From: Actinomycetota bacterium
Lineage (GTDB): Bacteria; Actinomycetota; Actinomycetes; Streptosporangiales; Streptosporangiaceae
Length of the DNA: 64,000 nucleotides
NCBI GenBank assembly: GCA_003168255.1
Contig: PMSU01000117.1
Span: 1-64,000 of the forward strand
Reading direction: 5' to 3'
In this document: one piece after another, positions 55,599 through 64,000 of the stretch
Layout of the letters: the number at the start of each line of letters is the position of its first letter
How positions within the stretch are numbered: the stretch's first letter is position 1
Made by a program: the position numbers and the translations under genes
The notes under the pieces: model-generated
The model's database searches: none
What the model was told of the DNA's origin: nothing
Seen by the model: only the letters and a program-made list of their open reading frames with translations

Positions 55599-58328
55599 TC
55601 ACGGTACGCCAAAGCCCCCCGTGGCGTCCCTCACAGCGGTACGAACCGCATCAAAAGCACGATCGAGCGCGTCGCGCCCGATCGTGCTGAGCGGCGCGCC
55701 ACCGCCCTGCGCGACGTCATCCTTGCCGCCGCCACCGCCGCCGACCGCCTTCGCGGCGATCCCAGCCAGCTTGCCCGCGGCTAGCCCCTTCCCGCGGCCA
55801 GGCTCGTTGACGGTGACCACGATCACCGGCCGGTCATCGGGCACGCCGGCCAGAACCACCACGGCGGGTTCCGCCGCGGACAGCCGCCCGCGGACGTCGA
55901 GCGCGAGCTTGCGTATCGCGTCGGCCGCCGTGCCATCCGGCACCCGGTGCGCGATCAGGCTCACCCCGGCGATGTGCTCCGCGCCGCCGATCAGGTCCGG
56001 CCCGGCGGCAAGCAGCTGAGCGCTGCGCAGCCGCTCTAGCTCGCGCTGCGCGTCCCTCAGCTTGGCTACCAGCCCGGAGACCCGCTCCGGCAGCTCCTCT
56101 GGGCGCGTCTTCAGCTGCTCGCCCAGCTGGTTGACCAGCACGCTCTCCGCGGCGAGGAACCGGAACGCGTCCATGCCCACGAGCGCCTCGACGCGCCGCA
56201 CGCCTGCGCCGATGGACGACTCGCCCAGAACCTTGATCAGGCCAAGCTGCCCGGACCTGGCCACGTGCGTGCCGCCGCACAGCTCGCGGGAGTAGTCGCC
56301 GACCTCGACCACCCGGACCTCGCTGCCGTACTTCTCGCCGAACAGCGCAAGTGCGCCCATGCCGCGCGCGTCCTCGATCGAGGTGTGGAATGCCCGGACA
56401 TCGAGGTCGGTGATGAGCACCTGGTTGACCTCGTCCTCGACGTCCCTGAGCATCGAGACCGGCACCGCGCCGGCCGCGGTGAAGTCGAACCGCAGCCGGC
56501 CAGGGGAGTTCTCCGAGCCCGCCTGCGCGGCCGAGTCGCCGAGCGCACCGCGGAAGGCGCGGTGCAGGAGATGGGTCGCGGTGTGCGACCTCGAGATCGC
56601 GCGGCGCCGCTCGGTGTCGATCTCCGCGTAAGCCGGCGAGCCGACGACGATCTCGCCGGAGCGTACCTGGCCGTTGTGCACGGTCACGCCGGACAGCGGC
56701 GTCTGCACATCGAAGACCTCTACCAGGGCGTCGGTGCCGTCGGAGCCGACCGCCCTGATGACGCCGGCGTCGGCGAGCTGACCGCCACCCTGGGCGTAGA
56801 AGGGGGTCCGGTCGAGCACGACGCCGACCTCGGTGCCCGTCCCTGCGGACGGTACCGGGACACCGTTCACCAGCAAGCCGATGACCGTCGCCTCGCCCGT
56901 GACCTGGTCGTAGCCGGTGAACTCAACGCGGCCGGACTGCTCCAGCAGCGCGGCGAACACCGACACGTCGGCGTTCCCGGTCTTCTTCGAAACGGTGTCG
57001 GCCCTTGCCCGGTCCCGCTGTTGCGCCATCAGCCTGCGAAATCCGTCCTCGTCAACCTTCAGCCCCTGCTCGGCCGCCATCTCCAGGGTCAGGTCGATCG
57101 GGAAGCCGTAGGTGTCATGCAGCTGGAAGGCCTGATCGCCGCCGACCTCGGCTGAGCCACGGCGCTTGATCTCTTCCACCGCCGCGTCAAAGATCGCGCT
57201 GCCGGTGCGCAGCGTGCCGATGAACGCCGTCTCCTCGGCATCGATCACCGTCTCGATGTTCGCGGCGTCCCTGATCAGGTTCGGGTACTGCGGGCCGAGC
57301 GCCTCGATGGCCGTGGCAGTCAGCTCGTGCAGGAAACGCTCCTCGGTGCTGCCGCGCTGGCCGCCGGCCAGCAGCCGCAGGTTGCGGATGCTGCGGCGCA
57401 GGATGCGGCGCAGCACGTAACCGCGTCCCTCGTTGGACGGGAGCACCCCGTCCGCCACCAGCATCACCGCGCTGTCCACGTGGTCGGCCACCACCCGCAG
57501 CGCCACGTCGGTCCGGCGATCCCTGCCGTACTTCTGCTCGGTCAGCTCGGCCGCCCGGTCCAGCACCTTCCAGGTGGTGTCGATCTCGTAGAGGTTGTCC
57601 ACCCCCTGGAGGATCGAGGCCATCCGCTCGAGGCCCATGCCGGTATCGATGTTCTTGGCCGGCAGGTCGCCGAGGATCGGGTAGTCAACGCCCTGGCCGG
57701 GGCCGCGCTTGTACTGCATGAAGACGAGGTTCCAGATCTCCATGTAGCGTTCCTCGTCCACGGCGGGGCCGCCCTCGCGCCCGTAGTCGGGGCCCCGATC
57801 GTAGAAGATCTCCGAGTCCGGGCCGCACGGGCCCGGTACGCCCATGTCCCAGTAGTTGTGCTCCTTGCCCAGCCGCTGGATCCGGCTCTCCGGCAGGCCG
57901 ATCTTGTCCCGCCAGATGCCGTATGCCTCGTCGTCGTCTAGGTAAACAGTCGCCCAGAGCCGGTCCTCGGGGAAGCCGAACCCGCCGTCGCGCTCGGACT
58001 TGGTGAGCAGATCCCAGGCCCAGGTGATCGCCTCGTCCTTGAAGTAGTCGCCGAACGACCAGCTGCCGAGCATCTGGAAGAACGTGCCGTGCCTGGTGGT
58101 CTTGCCGACCTCTTCGATGTCGAGGGTGCGCAGGCACTTCTGCACGCTGGCGGCCCGCGGGTAGGGCGGTGACTGCTGGCCGAGCAGATACGGCAGGAAC
58201 GGGACCATGCCGGCGACGACGAACATCAGCGTCGGATCTTCGGAAACGAGGCTGGCCGAAGGCACCACTGTGTGCCCTCGCTGCTCGAAATAGGTCAGGA
58301 AGCGGCGTGCGATCTCTGCCGACTCCAT
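55599..58328 (-). CDS. alaS: alanyl-tRNA synthetase
   Basis: The 909-aa class II synthetase has the catalytic core in residues 1-440 ([18 protein letters not shown]..., [14 protein letters not shown]). The editing domain carries the SHTATHLLH (HxxxH) and [13 protein letters not shown] (CxxxH) zinc motifs. The C-terminal Ala-rich oligomerisation domain ends near 885 with [15 protein letters not shown]. It heads the alaS-ruvX-mltG-aroE unit. Confidence 0.98.
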   Translation of the reverse strand: MESAEIARRFLTYFEQRGHTVVPSASLVSEDPTLMFVVAGMVPFLPYLLGQQSPPYPRAASVQKCLRTLDIEEVGKTTRHGTFFQMLGSWSFGDYFKDEAITWAWDLLTKSERDGGFGFPEDRLWATVYLDDDEAYGIWRDKIGLPESRIQRLGKEHNYWDMGVPGPCGPDSEIFYDRGPDYGREGGPAVDEERYMEIWNLVFMQYKRGPGQGVDYPILGDLPAKNIDTGMGLERMASILQGVDNLYEIDTTWKVLDRAAELTEQKYGRDRRTDVALRVVADHVDSAVMLVADGVLPSNEGRGYVLRRILRRSIRNLRLLAGGQRGSTEERFLHELTATAIEALGPQYPNLIRDAANIETVIDAEETAFIGTLRTGSAIFDAAVEEIKRRGSAEVGGDQAFQLHDTYGFPIDLTLEMAAEQGLKVDEDGFRRLMAQQRDRARADTVSKKTGNADVSVFAALLEQSGRVEFTGYDQVTGEATVIGLLVNGVPVPSAGTGTEVGVVLDRTPFYAQGGGQLADAGVIRAVGSDGTDALVEVFDVQTPLSGVTVHNGQVRSGEIVVGSPAYAEIDTERRRAISRSHTATHLLHRAFRGALGDSAAQAGSENSPGRLRFDFTAAGAVPVSMLRDVEDEVNQVLITDLDVRAFHTSIEDARGMGALALFGEKYGSEVRVVEVGDYSRELCGGTHVARSGQLGLIKVLGESSIGAGVRRVEALVGMDAFRFLAAESVLVNQLGEQLKTRPEELPERVSGLVAKLRDAQRELERLRSAQLLAAGPDLIGGAEHIAGVSLIAHRVPDGTAADAIRKLALDVRGRLSAAEPAVVVLAGVPDDRPVIVVTVNEPGRGKGLAAGKLAGIAAKAVGGGGGGKDDVAQGGGAPLSTIGRDALDRAFDAVRTAVRDATGGFGVP

Positions 58329-58354
58329 CAGCGGCCGTCCTTCGGTAGTGGGTT

Positions 58355-58666
58355 CTAGTGCTGCGGGGGGGGCGCGGATGAGCCGTTACGGCTGGCCTGG
58401 TACCCCTCGCGGTCCGTGCTCACCTGCTGCAATCCGAGGGTAGGGCCTTCGGGAGCTCGGCGCCGCTCGATATTGAGCCGCTGCTGCTCCGCATAAAGAT
58501 CCATGCCATCCCGAACGTCGCGAGCGAACCCGGCAACCCCAGGCAACTGGCGCGGGCGACGGCGGGGGGCCGACGACGTGAACCCGCGGAAGATCCGGGT
58601 CACCCGCCGGTAACCCGAGATGCCCAGCCCGGCACCGGCGAGCAGCCACAGCAGCCTGCGGATCAT
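58355..58666 (-). CDS. small membrane-anchored protein
   Basis: The 103-aa product has one N-terminal hydrophobic segment ([24 protein letters not shown]) and a charged cytoplasmic part with [26 protein letters not shown]. The start overlaps the DUF948 stop by 4 bp. Small proteins of this layout are conserved upstream of alaS in actinomycetes. Function unknown. Confidence 0.75.
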   Translation of the reverse strand: MIRRLLWLLAGAGLGISGYRRVTRIFRGFTSSAPRRRPRQLPGVAGFARDVRDGMDLYAEQQRLNIERRRAPEGPTLGLQQVSTDREGYQASRNGSSAPPPQH

Positions 58667-59181
58667 CGCGCCGACCGTCCGATCGCCCGTGCGGCTGCCG
58701 ACCTGGGAACGAGCCTGCGGCCGGGCGCCGTCACGGAGCCGGTCTCGAGCTCAGGCCGTGCGGCTCGAGGCGCGGGAACAGCCTGCGCCGCTATGACGCG
58801 GGAGCCGTCGCCGGCCCGCCGAAGGCCGACAGCCCGCCGCACGCCGTAGGCGACCGCGGCGGCCTTCCCCACCGGCCCGCTGGCCAGCGCCCTGCCCAGG
58901 CCGGCCAGCGCTGACACGTGCTCGGTCAGCTCAGCCACGTTGGCCGACACCTTGTCCATGTTCGCGGTGATGGCTTCCGTCCTGTTCAGCTGATCATTCG
59001 TCCGGTCGATCGCGGCGTGCGCCTGCTCGATGACCGCGTCGGTCCGCTCGCGCAGCCCGGTTAGGTACCGCGTCGCCTCGGTCAGCAGCCCGGTCAGCTT
59101 GATGAGCGCGTACGCACCCACACAAACGCCCGCGGCGAAGAACACCGCGACTATCAGCGCGGCCAGCTGTCCGCCGTTCAT
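58663..59181 (-). CDS. DUF948-family membrane protein
   Basis: The 172-aa product has an N-terminal membrane helix (LAALIVAVFFAAGVCVGAYALIKL). A helical, coiled-coil-like segment follows (AHAAIDRTNDQLNRTEAITANMDKVSANVAELTEHVSALAGLG), the DUF948 hallmark. The family is linked to general stress and cell envelope, but the role is unproved. It precedes the small membrane protein and alaS. Confidence 0.85.
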   Translation of the reverse strand: MNGGQLAALIVAVFFAAGVCVGAYALIKLTGLLTEATRYLTGLRERTDAVIEQAHAAIDRTNDQLNRTEAITANMDKVSANVAELTEHVSALAGLGRALASGPVGKAAAVAYGVRRAVGLRRAGDGSRVIAAQAVPAPRAARPELETGSVTAPGRRLVPRSAAARAIGRSAR

Positions 59182-59239
59182 CGGGCCTGCTCGTTCACCC
59201 GCCCGACCTTACCGTGTGCGCAGGGCGGCCAGCGCCTCG

Positions 59240-60598
59240 TCAGGACGGGCCGGGCTGCGCGAGTTTACCCAGGACAGCCCTGATCCGCTCCGCGCGTTCG
59301 GCATATCGGGCTTCGGCACCATGCTGCGTGGGCTCGTAATAGCGGCGGCCGGCAATGGCGTCAGGCGCGTAGGCCTGCCCGACGATCCCGCCTTCGAAAT
59401 CGTGCGGGTACTCATACCCGTGCCCGTGGCCGATCTTGCCCGCCCCCTGGTAGTGCGCATCGCGCAGGTGCGCGGGCACCGGCCCGGCCAGGCCGGCCTT
59501 GACGTCGGCGTCCGCGGCCCCGATCGCCTTGATCACCGCGTTCGACTTTGGCGCGAGGGAGAGGTGAATGACCGCCTGTGCGAGGTTGATCCTGACCTCC
59601 GGCAGCCCGACGAACTCGACAGCGTGCGCCGCCGCCACCGCGGCCTGTAGGGCGGACGGGTCGGCCAGCCCGATGTCCTCGCTCGCGTGCACGATCAGTC
59701 GGCGGGCGATGAACCTCGGGTCCTCGCCCGCCTCGATCATCCTGGCCAGGTAGTGCAGCGCCGCGTCCACGTCGCTGCCCCTGATGCTCTTGATGAACGC
59801 GCTGATCACGTCGTAGTGCTGGTCACCGTCCCGGTCATAGCGGACGGCCGCGCGATCCACCGCGCGCTCCAGCGTCTCGACATCGATCGTGCCGCCGCTG
59901 GGCAGGCCAAGCGCCGCCGCCTCCAGGTAGGTCAGCGCCCGCCGCGCGTCGCCGCCGGCCAGCCGGATCAGGTGCTCGCGGGCCGCGTCCTGCAGGGTGA
60001 CCGCGCCGGCCAGGCCGCGCTCGTCCGACAGCGCCCGGCCGATCACCTCCGCTATGTCCTGCTCGGTCAGCGGCTCCAGCGTGAGCAGCAGCGACCTGGA
60101 CAGCAGCGGCCCGACCACGGAGAAGAACGGGTTCTCGGTGGTGGCCCCGATGAACGAGACCCACCGGTTCTCCACCGCGGGCAGCAGCGCGTCCTGCTGC
60201 GCCTTGTTGAACCTGTGCACCTCGTCGATGAACAGCAGCGTCTGCTGGCCGGTCAGGCCGAGCCGGCGGCGCGCGGCATCGATGGCGGCGCGCACGTCCT
60301 TGACGCCGGCCATCACCGCGGACAGCTCGACGAACTCGCGGCGTGTCGACAGGCTGACCACGTGCGCGAGCGTCGTCTTGCCCGTGCCCGGCGGCCCCCA
60401 GAGCAGCAGTGACATGGGGGCGTCGTTGTCCGCCAGCTTGCGCAGCGGGGTGCCCTCGCCGGTCAGGTGCCGCTGCCCGATCACCTCACCGATGGTCCGC
60501 GGGCGCATCCGGACGGCCAGCGGCGCGGCGGCCCGCGCGGCCTGCTCCTCCGCAGCGTCGAACAGGCTGCTCGGCTGTCCGCCCTGTGCCCTGGCCAC
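59240..60598 (-). CDS. rarA: replication-associated recombination protein RarA (MgsA)
   Basis: The 452-aa AAA+ ATPase has Walker A LLLWGPPGTGKTTLAHVV and Walker B LLFIDEVHRFNKAQQDALLPAVE. Sensor residues (VSFIGATTENPFFSVVGPLLSR) and the C-terminal tetramerisation region (VQYY-like YDRDGDQHYDVISAFIKSIRGSDVDAALHYLARM) also match. It clears stalled forks with single-strand binding protein. It is the first gene of the block running to aroE. Confidence 0.95.
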   Translation of the reverse strand: MARAQGGQPSSLFDAAEEQAARAAAPLAVRMRPRTIGEVIGQRHLTGEGTPLRKLADNDAPMSLLLWGPPGTGKTTLAHVVSLSTRREFVELSAVMAGVKDVRAAIDAARRRLGLTGQQTLLFIDEVHRFNKAQQDALLPAVENRWVSFIGATTENPFFSVVGPLLSRSLLLTLEPLTEQDIAEVIGRALSDERGLAGAVTLQDAAREHLIRLAGGDARRALTYLEAAALGLPSGGTIDVETLERAVDRAAVRYDRDGDQHYDVISAFIKSIRGSDVDAALHYLARMIEAGEDPRFIARRLIVHASEDIGLADPSALQAAVAAAHAVEFVGLPEVRINLAQAVIHLSLAPKSNAVIKAIGAADADVKAGLAGPVPAHLRDAHYQGAGKIGHGHGYEYPHDFEGGIVGQAYAPDAIAGRRYYEPTQHGAEARYAERAERIRAVLGKLAQPGPS

Positions 60599-61037
60599 GC
60601 CTTGACATTACCCCGGCGCCCGTGAACCAGCCGCAGGCATGATCACGAAGACTTTGCGCGCTTGGGGACGGCCGACCGCATGATCCGCCGCCGCCGCTGC
60701 CCGATGTGCGCAGCTCTCAACTGTAAATCTCGACTGTAAACGATTCCTGTACTCTGGCCTGTCCCGGCGCCGGTATCGCCATGCGGCACCGCGTCGCCAA
60801 CCCCAGGTGACCAAGTCATATACGCCTCGGCCGACCCGGTGAGGTACAGGACTCAGGCGCGCAGCCAACAGCAAGCGCCACAGCGCAACATTGATATATA
60901 TCACGGTCTCGCACCGCGTGGCAAATATTTCGCAGGTTTTCTAGCTAACCCTCGATAAGCCACGTGCGAGGAATTCACGCTTCTGGAGCAGCCGCGGGAC
61001 AGACGGGGGCCGGGTAGCTACGCGAGGAGCCCGAAGC
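60599..61037. other. 439-bp divergent intergenic region
   Basis: No gene is supported. It carries promoter space for rarA (minus) and the secreted protein (plus), a GATCACGAAG motif at 60641-60650 shared with the gap near 16791, and an AT-rich patch TTGATATATATCACGG near 60889. Confidence 0.5.
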
Positions 61038-63056
61038 ATGCAATTTCGGCGAATTCTACTTACATGTGCTCTGGTGGGTGGGGGGCTGGCCGGATCTGTA
61101 ACCGGCGCGTGGTCACAGCCAGCGGGCGCGAGCACCCCCGCCCGGCGCCCGGCCGAATCTGCCGGGCAGTGGCAGCGGGTGACCCTTTCTGGTGCTCAGG
61201 GCCAGCACCTGCGCCAGCTGTACGCCGCGTACCGGCACCTCCCCGGTTTGGACATCGGCCAGGTCAGGCCGGGTTCGGTCCAAGCCGCACGGCAGGCAGC
61301 CAGCGGCAAGGAATGGGCCATAATCTCCTTCCTGCCCGCCACCCAGGCGCCCCAGAAAGTCACCTGGGAATTCCAGGATGGCGCCTCGGCCGGCATCTAC
61401 ACCCGCACCCAGGGCCAGGGCTGGAAACTGGCCGGGCTGGCCGGTGAGCCGGCTGGCTGCGGGTTGCCCATCCCCTCGTCGGTGCGGCGACTCTGGCGGC
61501 TAGGCAGCTGCAAGGCTGGCTCATCCCCGACACCCCGCGGGGCGGGGCCGACTCCGGCAGAAGATACCCAGCAACTGGCCAACATCGCCGAGGATCAGGT
61601 GGGAATCGGTGACACCCCGGCCAGCACGACCTTCGACCCCGACTGCAATCCGTACACCACGCTGGTGGGCGTGGGCGCGAGTTCGACCGACTGCGGGGAG
61701 GATCCGCACTTCCACGTCCTCAACGAGAACGAGGAATGGTGTGCGGACACGGCGAAATACGTGTGGGAGCAGGCCGGCCTGACCAGCGACCTGGGCACCC
61801 TGGATCCCGGAGCGAACTCCTTCACCGCCTGGGGATACGAACACGGTGAGTCCGTCCCCCTCGACGCGAACGACCCTGCGGTCGGCGACGCCATCGTCTT
61901 CTATCCCGCAGGCGTCACGCAAAGCGAAATCGATACGTCCGATCCGGCCGACCAGCCCTCCGCCGATCATGTCGGCATCGTGGCCGCGATCAACCCCAAC
62001 GGAACCCCGGTTCTCGTGAATGGCGATTTCGCGGGTGCCACCAACATCACCGTGCAGTACAACGACACCAGTCCGTCACTGAGTTCCTGGGCGGCAGACG
62101 TCTGGGGAAGTGATGAGGAGTGGGTCTACGTCTCCCCGCAACTGTCCACCCAAGACCGGGTCCCGGCGGCCGCCGTGGATCAGTCGGGCAACAGGTACGT
62201 CTTCTGGCAGAACACCGGCGGCGGACTGGAAGAGGCGTTCAACACCGCGTCGACCGGCAAGTGGACCGGCCCGAACCCGATCAGCGGGATGGGCCAGCTC
62301 GGGTCCGAGCCGACGGTCGCCGTCGGCCCGCAGACCTCGGGCGGATACCACTATCAGTACGTGTTCTGGAAGGGCACCGGCCCCGGCAACAGCCTCTACG
62401 AGGCGTACTGGAACGGCAAATGGAACGGCCCGGTCAACCTCGGTGACGGGCCGCTGGGCTCGCAGCCCACCGCAGGCATCGACAGCTCAGGAAACATCTA
62501 CGTCTTCTGGGAGAACACCGGCAACGGCCTGGAAGAGACGTACTACAACGGATCCTCCTGGGACCCCCCCAATGAGATCAAGGTCGACGGCAACGCGATG
62601 GGCCCGCTCGGGTCGGCGCCCACCGTGGCCGTCGCACCCGACGGCGACCAGTACGTGTTCTGGGAGAGCACCGGCGCCGAACCGGAACTGTGGGAGGCGT
62701 ACTGGAACGGCTCCTGGAACGGCCCGGTCAACCGCAGGGACGCGTCGCTGGGCGGACCGCCGAGCGCCGGCGCGGACAGCTCAGGGAACGTCTACGTCTT
62801 CTGGGAATCTCCCGGCTCGCAGCTATACGAGGTGTATTACAACGGTTCCTCGTGGGACACCCCCAATGAAATCGAGGTCGGCGGCAACGGGATGGGGCCG
62901 CTCGGGTCGGCGCCCACCGTGGGGGTCAACGCCAAGAACGGCGACCAGTACGTCTACTGGATGGGCCCTGGTGCGGACCACGGTCTCTACGAGGCGTACC
63001 ACGACGGCTCCTGGCATGGTGTCGACTCACTCGGCGACGGCCCGCTCGTCTCATAG
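61038..63056 (+). CDS. secreted CHAP-like / beta-propeller protein
   Basis: The 672-aa product has a signal peptide (MQFRRILLTCALVGGGLAGSVTGAWSQPAGAS). An N-terminal region follows, then a CHAP-like domain at about residues 225-340 with Cys in EEWCADTAKYVWEQAG and His in SADHVGIVAAINPNG; CHAP domains cleave peptidoglycan or amide bonds. From residue 355 to the end, five or so repeats with YVFWENTG, GSSWDPPNEI and LGSAPTVAVAPDGDQYVFWES form a lectin-like propeller that may bind the wall. GAGGAG lies just upstream of the ATG. Confidence 0.82.
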   Translation: MQFRRILLTCALVGGGLAGSVTGAWSQPAGASTPARRPAESAGQWQRVTLSGAQGQHLRQLYAAYRHLPGLDIGQVRPGSVQAARQAASGKEWAIISFLPATQAPQKVTWEFQDGASAGIYTRTQGQGWKLAGLAGEPAGCGLPIPSSVRRLWRLGSCKAGSSPTPRGAGPTPAEDTQQLANIAEDQVGIGDTPASTTFDPDCNPYTTLVGVGASSTDCGEDPHFHVLNENEEWCADTAKYVWEQAGLTSDLGTLDPGANSFTAWGYEHGESVPLDANDPAVGDAIVFYPAGVTQSEIDTSDPADQPSADHVGIVAAINPNGTPVLVNGDFAGATNITVQYNDTSPSLSSWAADVWGSDEEWVYVSPQLSTQDRVPAAAVDQSGNRYVFWQNTGGGLEEAFNTASTGKWTGPNPISGMGQLGSEPTVAVGPQTSGGYHYQYVFWKGTGPGNSLYEAYWNGKWNGPVNLGDGPLGSQPTAGIDSSGNIYVFWENTGNGLEETYYNGSSWDPPNEIKVDGNAMGPLGSAPTVAVAPDGDQYVFWESTGAEPELWEAYWNGSWNGPVNRRDASLGGPPSAGADSSGNVYVFWESPGSQLYEVYYNGSSWDTPNEIEVGGNGMGPLGSAPTVGVNAKNGDQYVYWMGPGADHGLYEAYHDGSWHGVDSLGDGPLVS

Positions 63057-63086
63057 CCGCAGCCGCTCAGCGGGTACCCGCAACAC

Positions 63087-63126
63087 CCCCGGGCCAGGAG
63101 CCGCTACCAGGTTCCCTGGCCCGGGG
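63087..63126. terminator. 12-bp inverted repeat after the secreted protein gene
   Basis: CCCCGGGCCAGG (63087-63098) and CCTGGCCCGGGG (63115-63126) pair perfectly around a 16-nt loop, 31 bp after the stop. No T run follows, so it may terminate only weakly or protect the 3' end. Confidence 0.5.
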
Positions 63127-63196
63127 CACGCGGCCGGGCGCGCTCAGCGGGCCGACCGCAGCCGCGGCGCGCAGTGCCCCGACAGCGACGCATACC

Positions 63197-63937
63197 GTGA
63201 CGGCCGCCACCAGCTTCACCGGGCAGGTGCGCAATGGCCGGCCGCTGGAGCACGCGCGAGGACCCAAGATCGTGATACCGAACGGGCTCGCGGTGGTTGG
63301 TGACGCGGCGGTGTCCCTGCGGGGCCCGGGGCTGAACCTGCATACCAGCACGAACGCGGCGGGCACGTTCGGCTTCAGGAACTTGCACACATCGCTCCGG
63401 GCCTGCTACACGCTGACTGTGCGCAAGGCCGGTTTCGGCCGGTGGACGGAGGCCGAGATCGCGCGCACCGGCTACGGCCGCCGGTTGCGATCATAATTCG
63501 TCCGGCTGGGATTCACAGACCGAGCAGCCGGTCACGATCCGGGTCTATGATCCAAGCTCGAATGCGGTCAGCACCTATGACTTCACCTTCTATGTCGAGC
63601 ACGTAATCCCCGGCGAGTGGGGATCGACGGCGCCCAGCGGCGACGCGATCGACCTTGCCGCTTATGAGGCGGCATCGGTGGTGATCCGCTCGTATGCGTG
63701 GTACTGGATCGACAACGGCTCGAAGGGATCATCGGGCGGCGATCCATCTATCTGTTCACGCACGACTCGGTGATCTGGGAGACCCAGTTCTGCGCGAACA
63801 TCAACACGTCCAATTACTGCGGGTCGGGTGCGCCCTACGATGGGTGCGGAACAGACGCCAATCCCGGTCAGGACAATTCGGTGGGATCGGAGAATGGCTT
63901 TGACGTCCGCTGGCGCGGCCAGGATCCTTCCCGCTAA
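63197..63937 (+). pseudogene. SpoIID/LytB-domain secreted protein, frameshifted
   Basis: Three frames must be joined: a carboxypeptidase-regulatory-like part (AVVGDAAVSLRGPGLNLHTSTNAAGTFGFRNL) ending at 63496, then YDFTFYVEHVIPGEWGSTA...EAASVVIRSYAWYWIDNGSKGS ending near 63770, then FTHDSVIWETQFCANINTSNYCGSG to 63937. The middle block has the SpoIID pattern (Y-V-x-x-V-I-P, V-x-x-R-S-Y-A). At least two frameshifts are needed, so it is a pseudogene or contains sequence errors. The N-terminal signal peptide is not recognisable. Confidence 0.7.
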
Positions 63938-64000
63938 GCCAGCGACCCCGATCCTCCAGTCATGAGGGGGTTGGGGTGGCGTCTATGCCTGCTTCGCGGC

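Overview
The window is high-GC DNA of an actinomycete. The main signs are a classic argCJBDFRGH arginine cluster, a SARP regulator, WhiB and XRE/DUF5753 regulators, RuvX/MltG/AroE and IF3/L35/L20 gene orders typical of the group, and an rrn leader with the conserved actinobacterial TTGAG/CTCAA element. The genus cannot be fixed from the sequence alone; a Streptomyces- or Streptosporangiales-like organism fits. It starts inside a 16S rRNA gene (5' portion only, minus strand).

Host region 1 (1-27,107) is read almost entirely on the minus strand. It holds rrs with its promoter, tyrS and a 3-methyladenine DNA glycosylase, then argH-G-R-F-D-B-J-C, most of which overlap by 1-4 bases. Next come a small plus-strand block (lipoprotein, hypothetical protein, SARP regulator) and an ECF sigma factor fused by an apparent deletion to a damaged beta-propeller gene. 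The region ends with pheS-pheT, a PAS histidine kinase, a SpoU-type rRNA methyltransferase, infC-rpmI-rplT, and a DrrB-type ABC permease with the 3' part of its DrrA-type ATPase.

The mobile region (27,105-50,110, about 23.0 kb) is an integrative mobilizable element. A large serine integrase lies 80 bp inside its left end. The element sits exactly in the Walker A (P-loop) codons of the DrrA-type ATPase gene. The first 57 codons lie beyond the right end (50,111-50,279) and the remainder beyond the left end (26,286-27,107); joining them across the shared CTT restores a perfect GPNGAGKSTT and a protein of about 329 residues. The element carries a MobC-like protein and a relaxase but no visible TraB/FtsK translocase or type IV secretion genes. 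It also has a replication-relaxation protein, three paralogous mini-proteins, a diguanylate cyclase, an RNA-polymerase alpha-CTD-like protein, WhiB, GNAT and XRE/DUF5753 + DUF6879 genes.

The most striking cargo is two separate, paralogous RiPP cassettes of the ATP-grasp/graspetide type. Each has a precursor, an ATP-grasp ligase and a protein-isoaspartate-methyltransferase-like enzyme, as in aspartimide-forming graspetides such as fuscimiditide. They stand in opposite orientations (A: 35,697-32,021 minus, with an overlapping MFS exporter gene; B: 46,330-49,650 plus, preceded by three small genes). Both cores have five alternating Thr after KH and an Asp-Ser-Asp-Thr-Asp tail, but different loops.

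Host region 2 (50,111-64,000) holds a metallophosphoesterase + phosphopantetheinyl transferase pair on the plus strand and a minus-strand block of rarA, DUF948 protein, small membrane protein, alaS, ruvX, mltG and aroE. A secreted CHAP/beta-propeller protein and a frameshifted SpoIID-like pseudogene follow. No tRNA genes or CRISPR arrays were seen.
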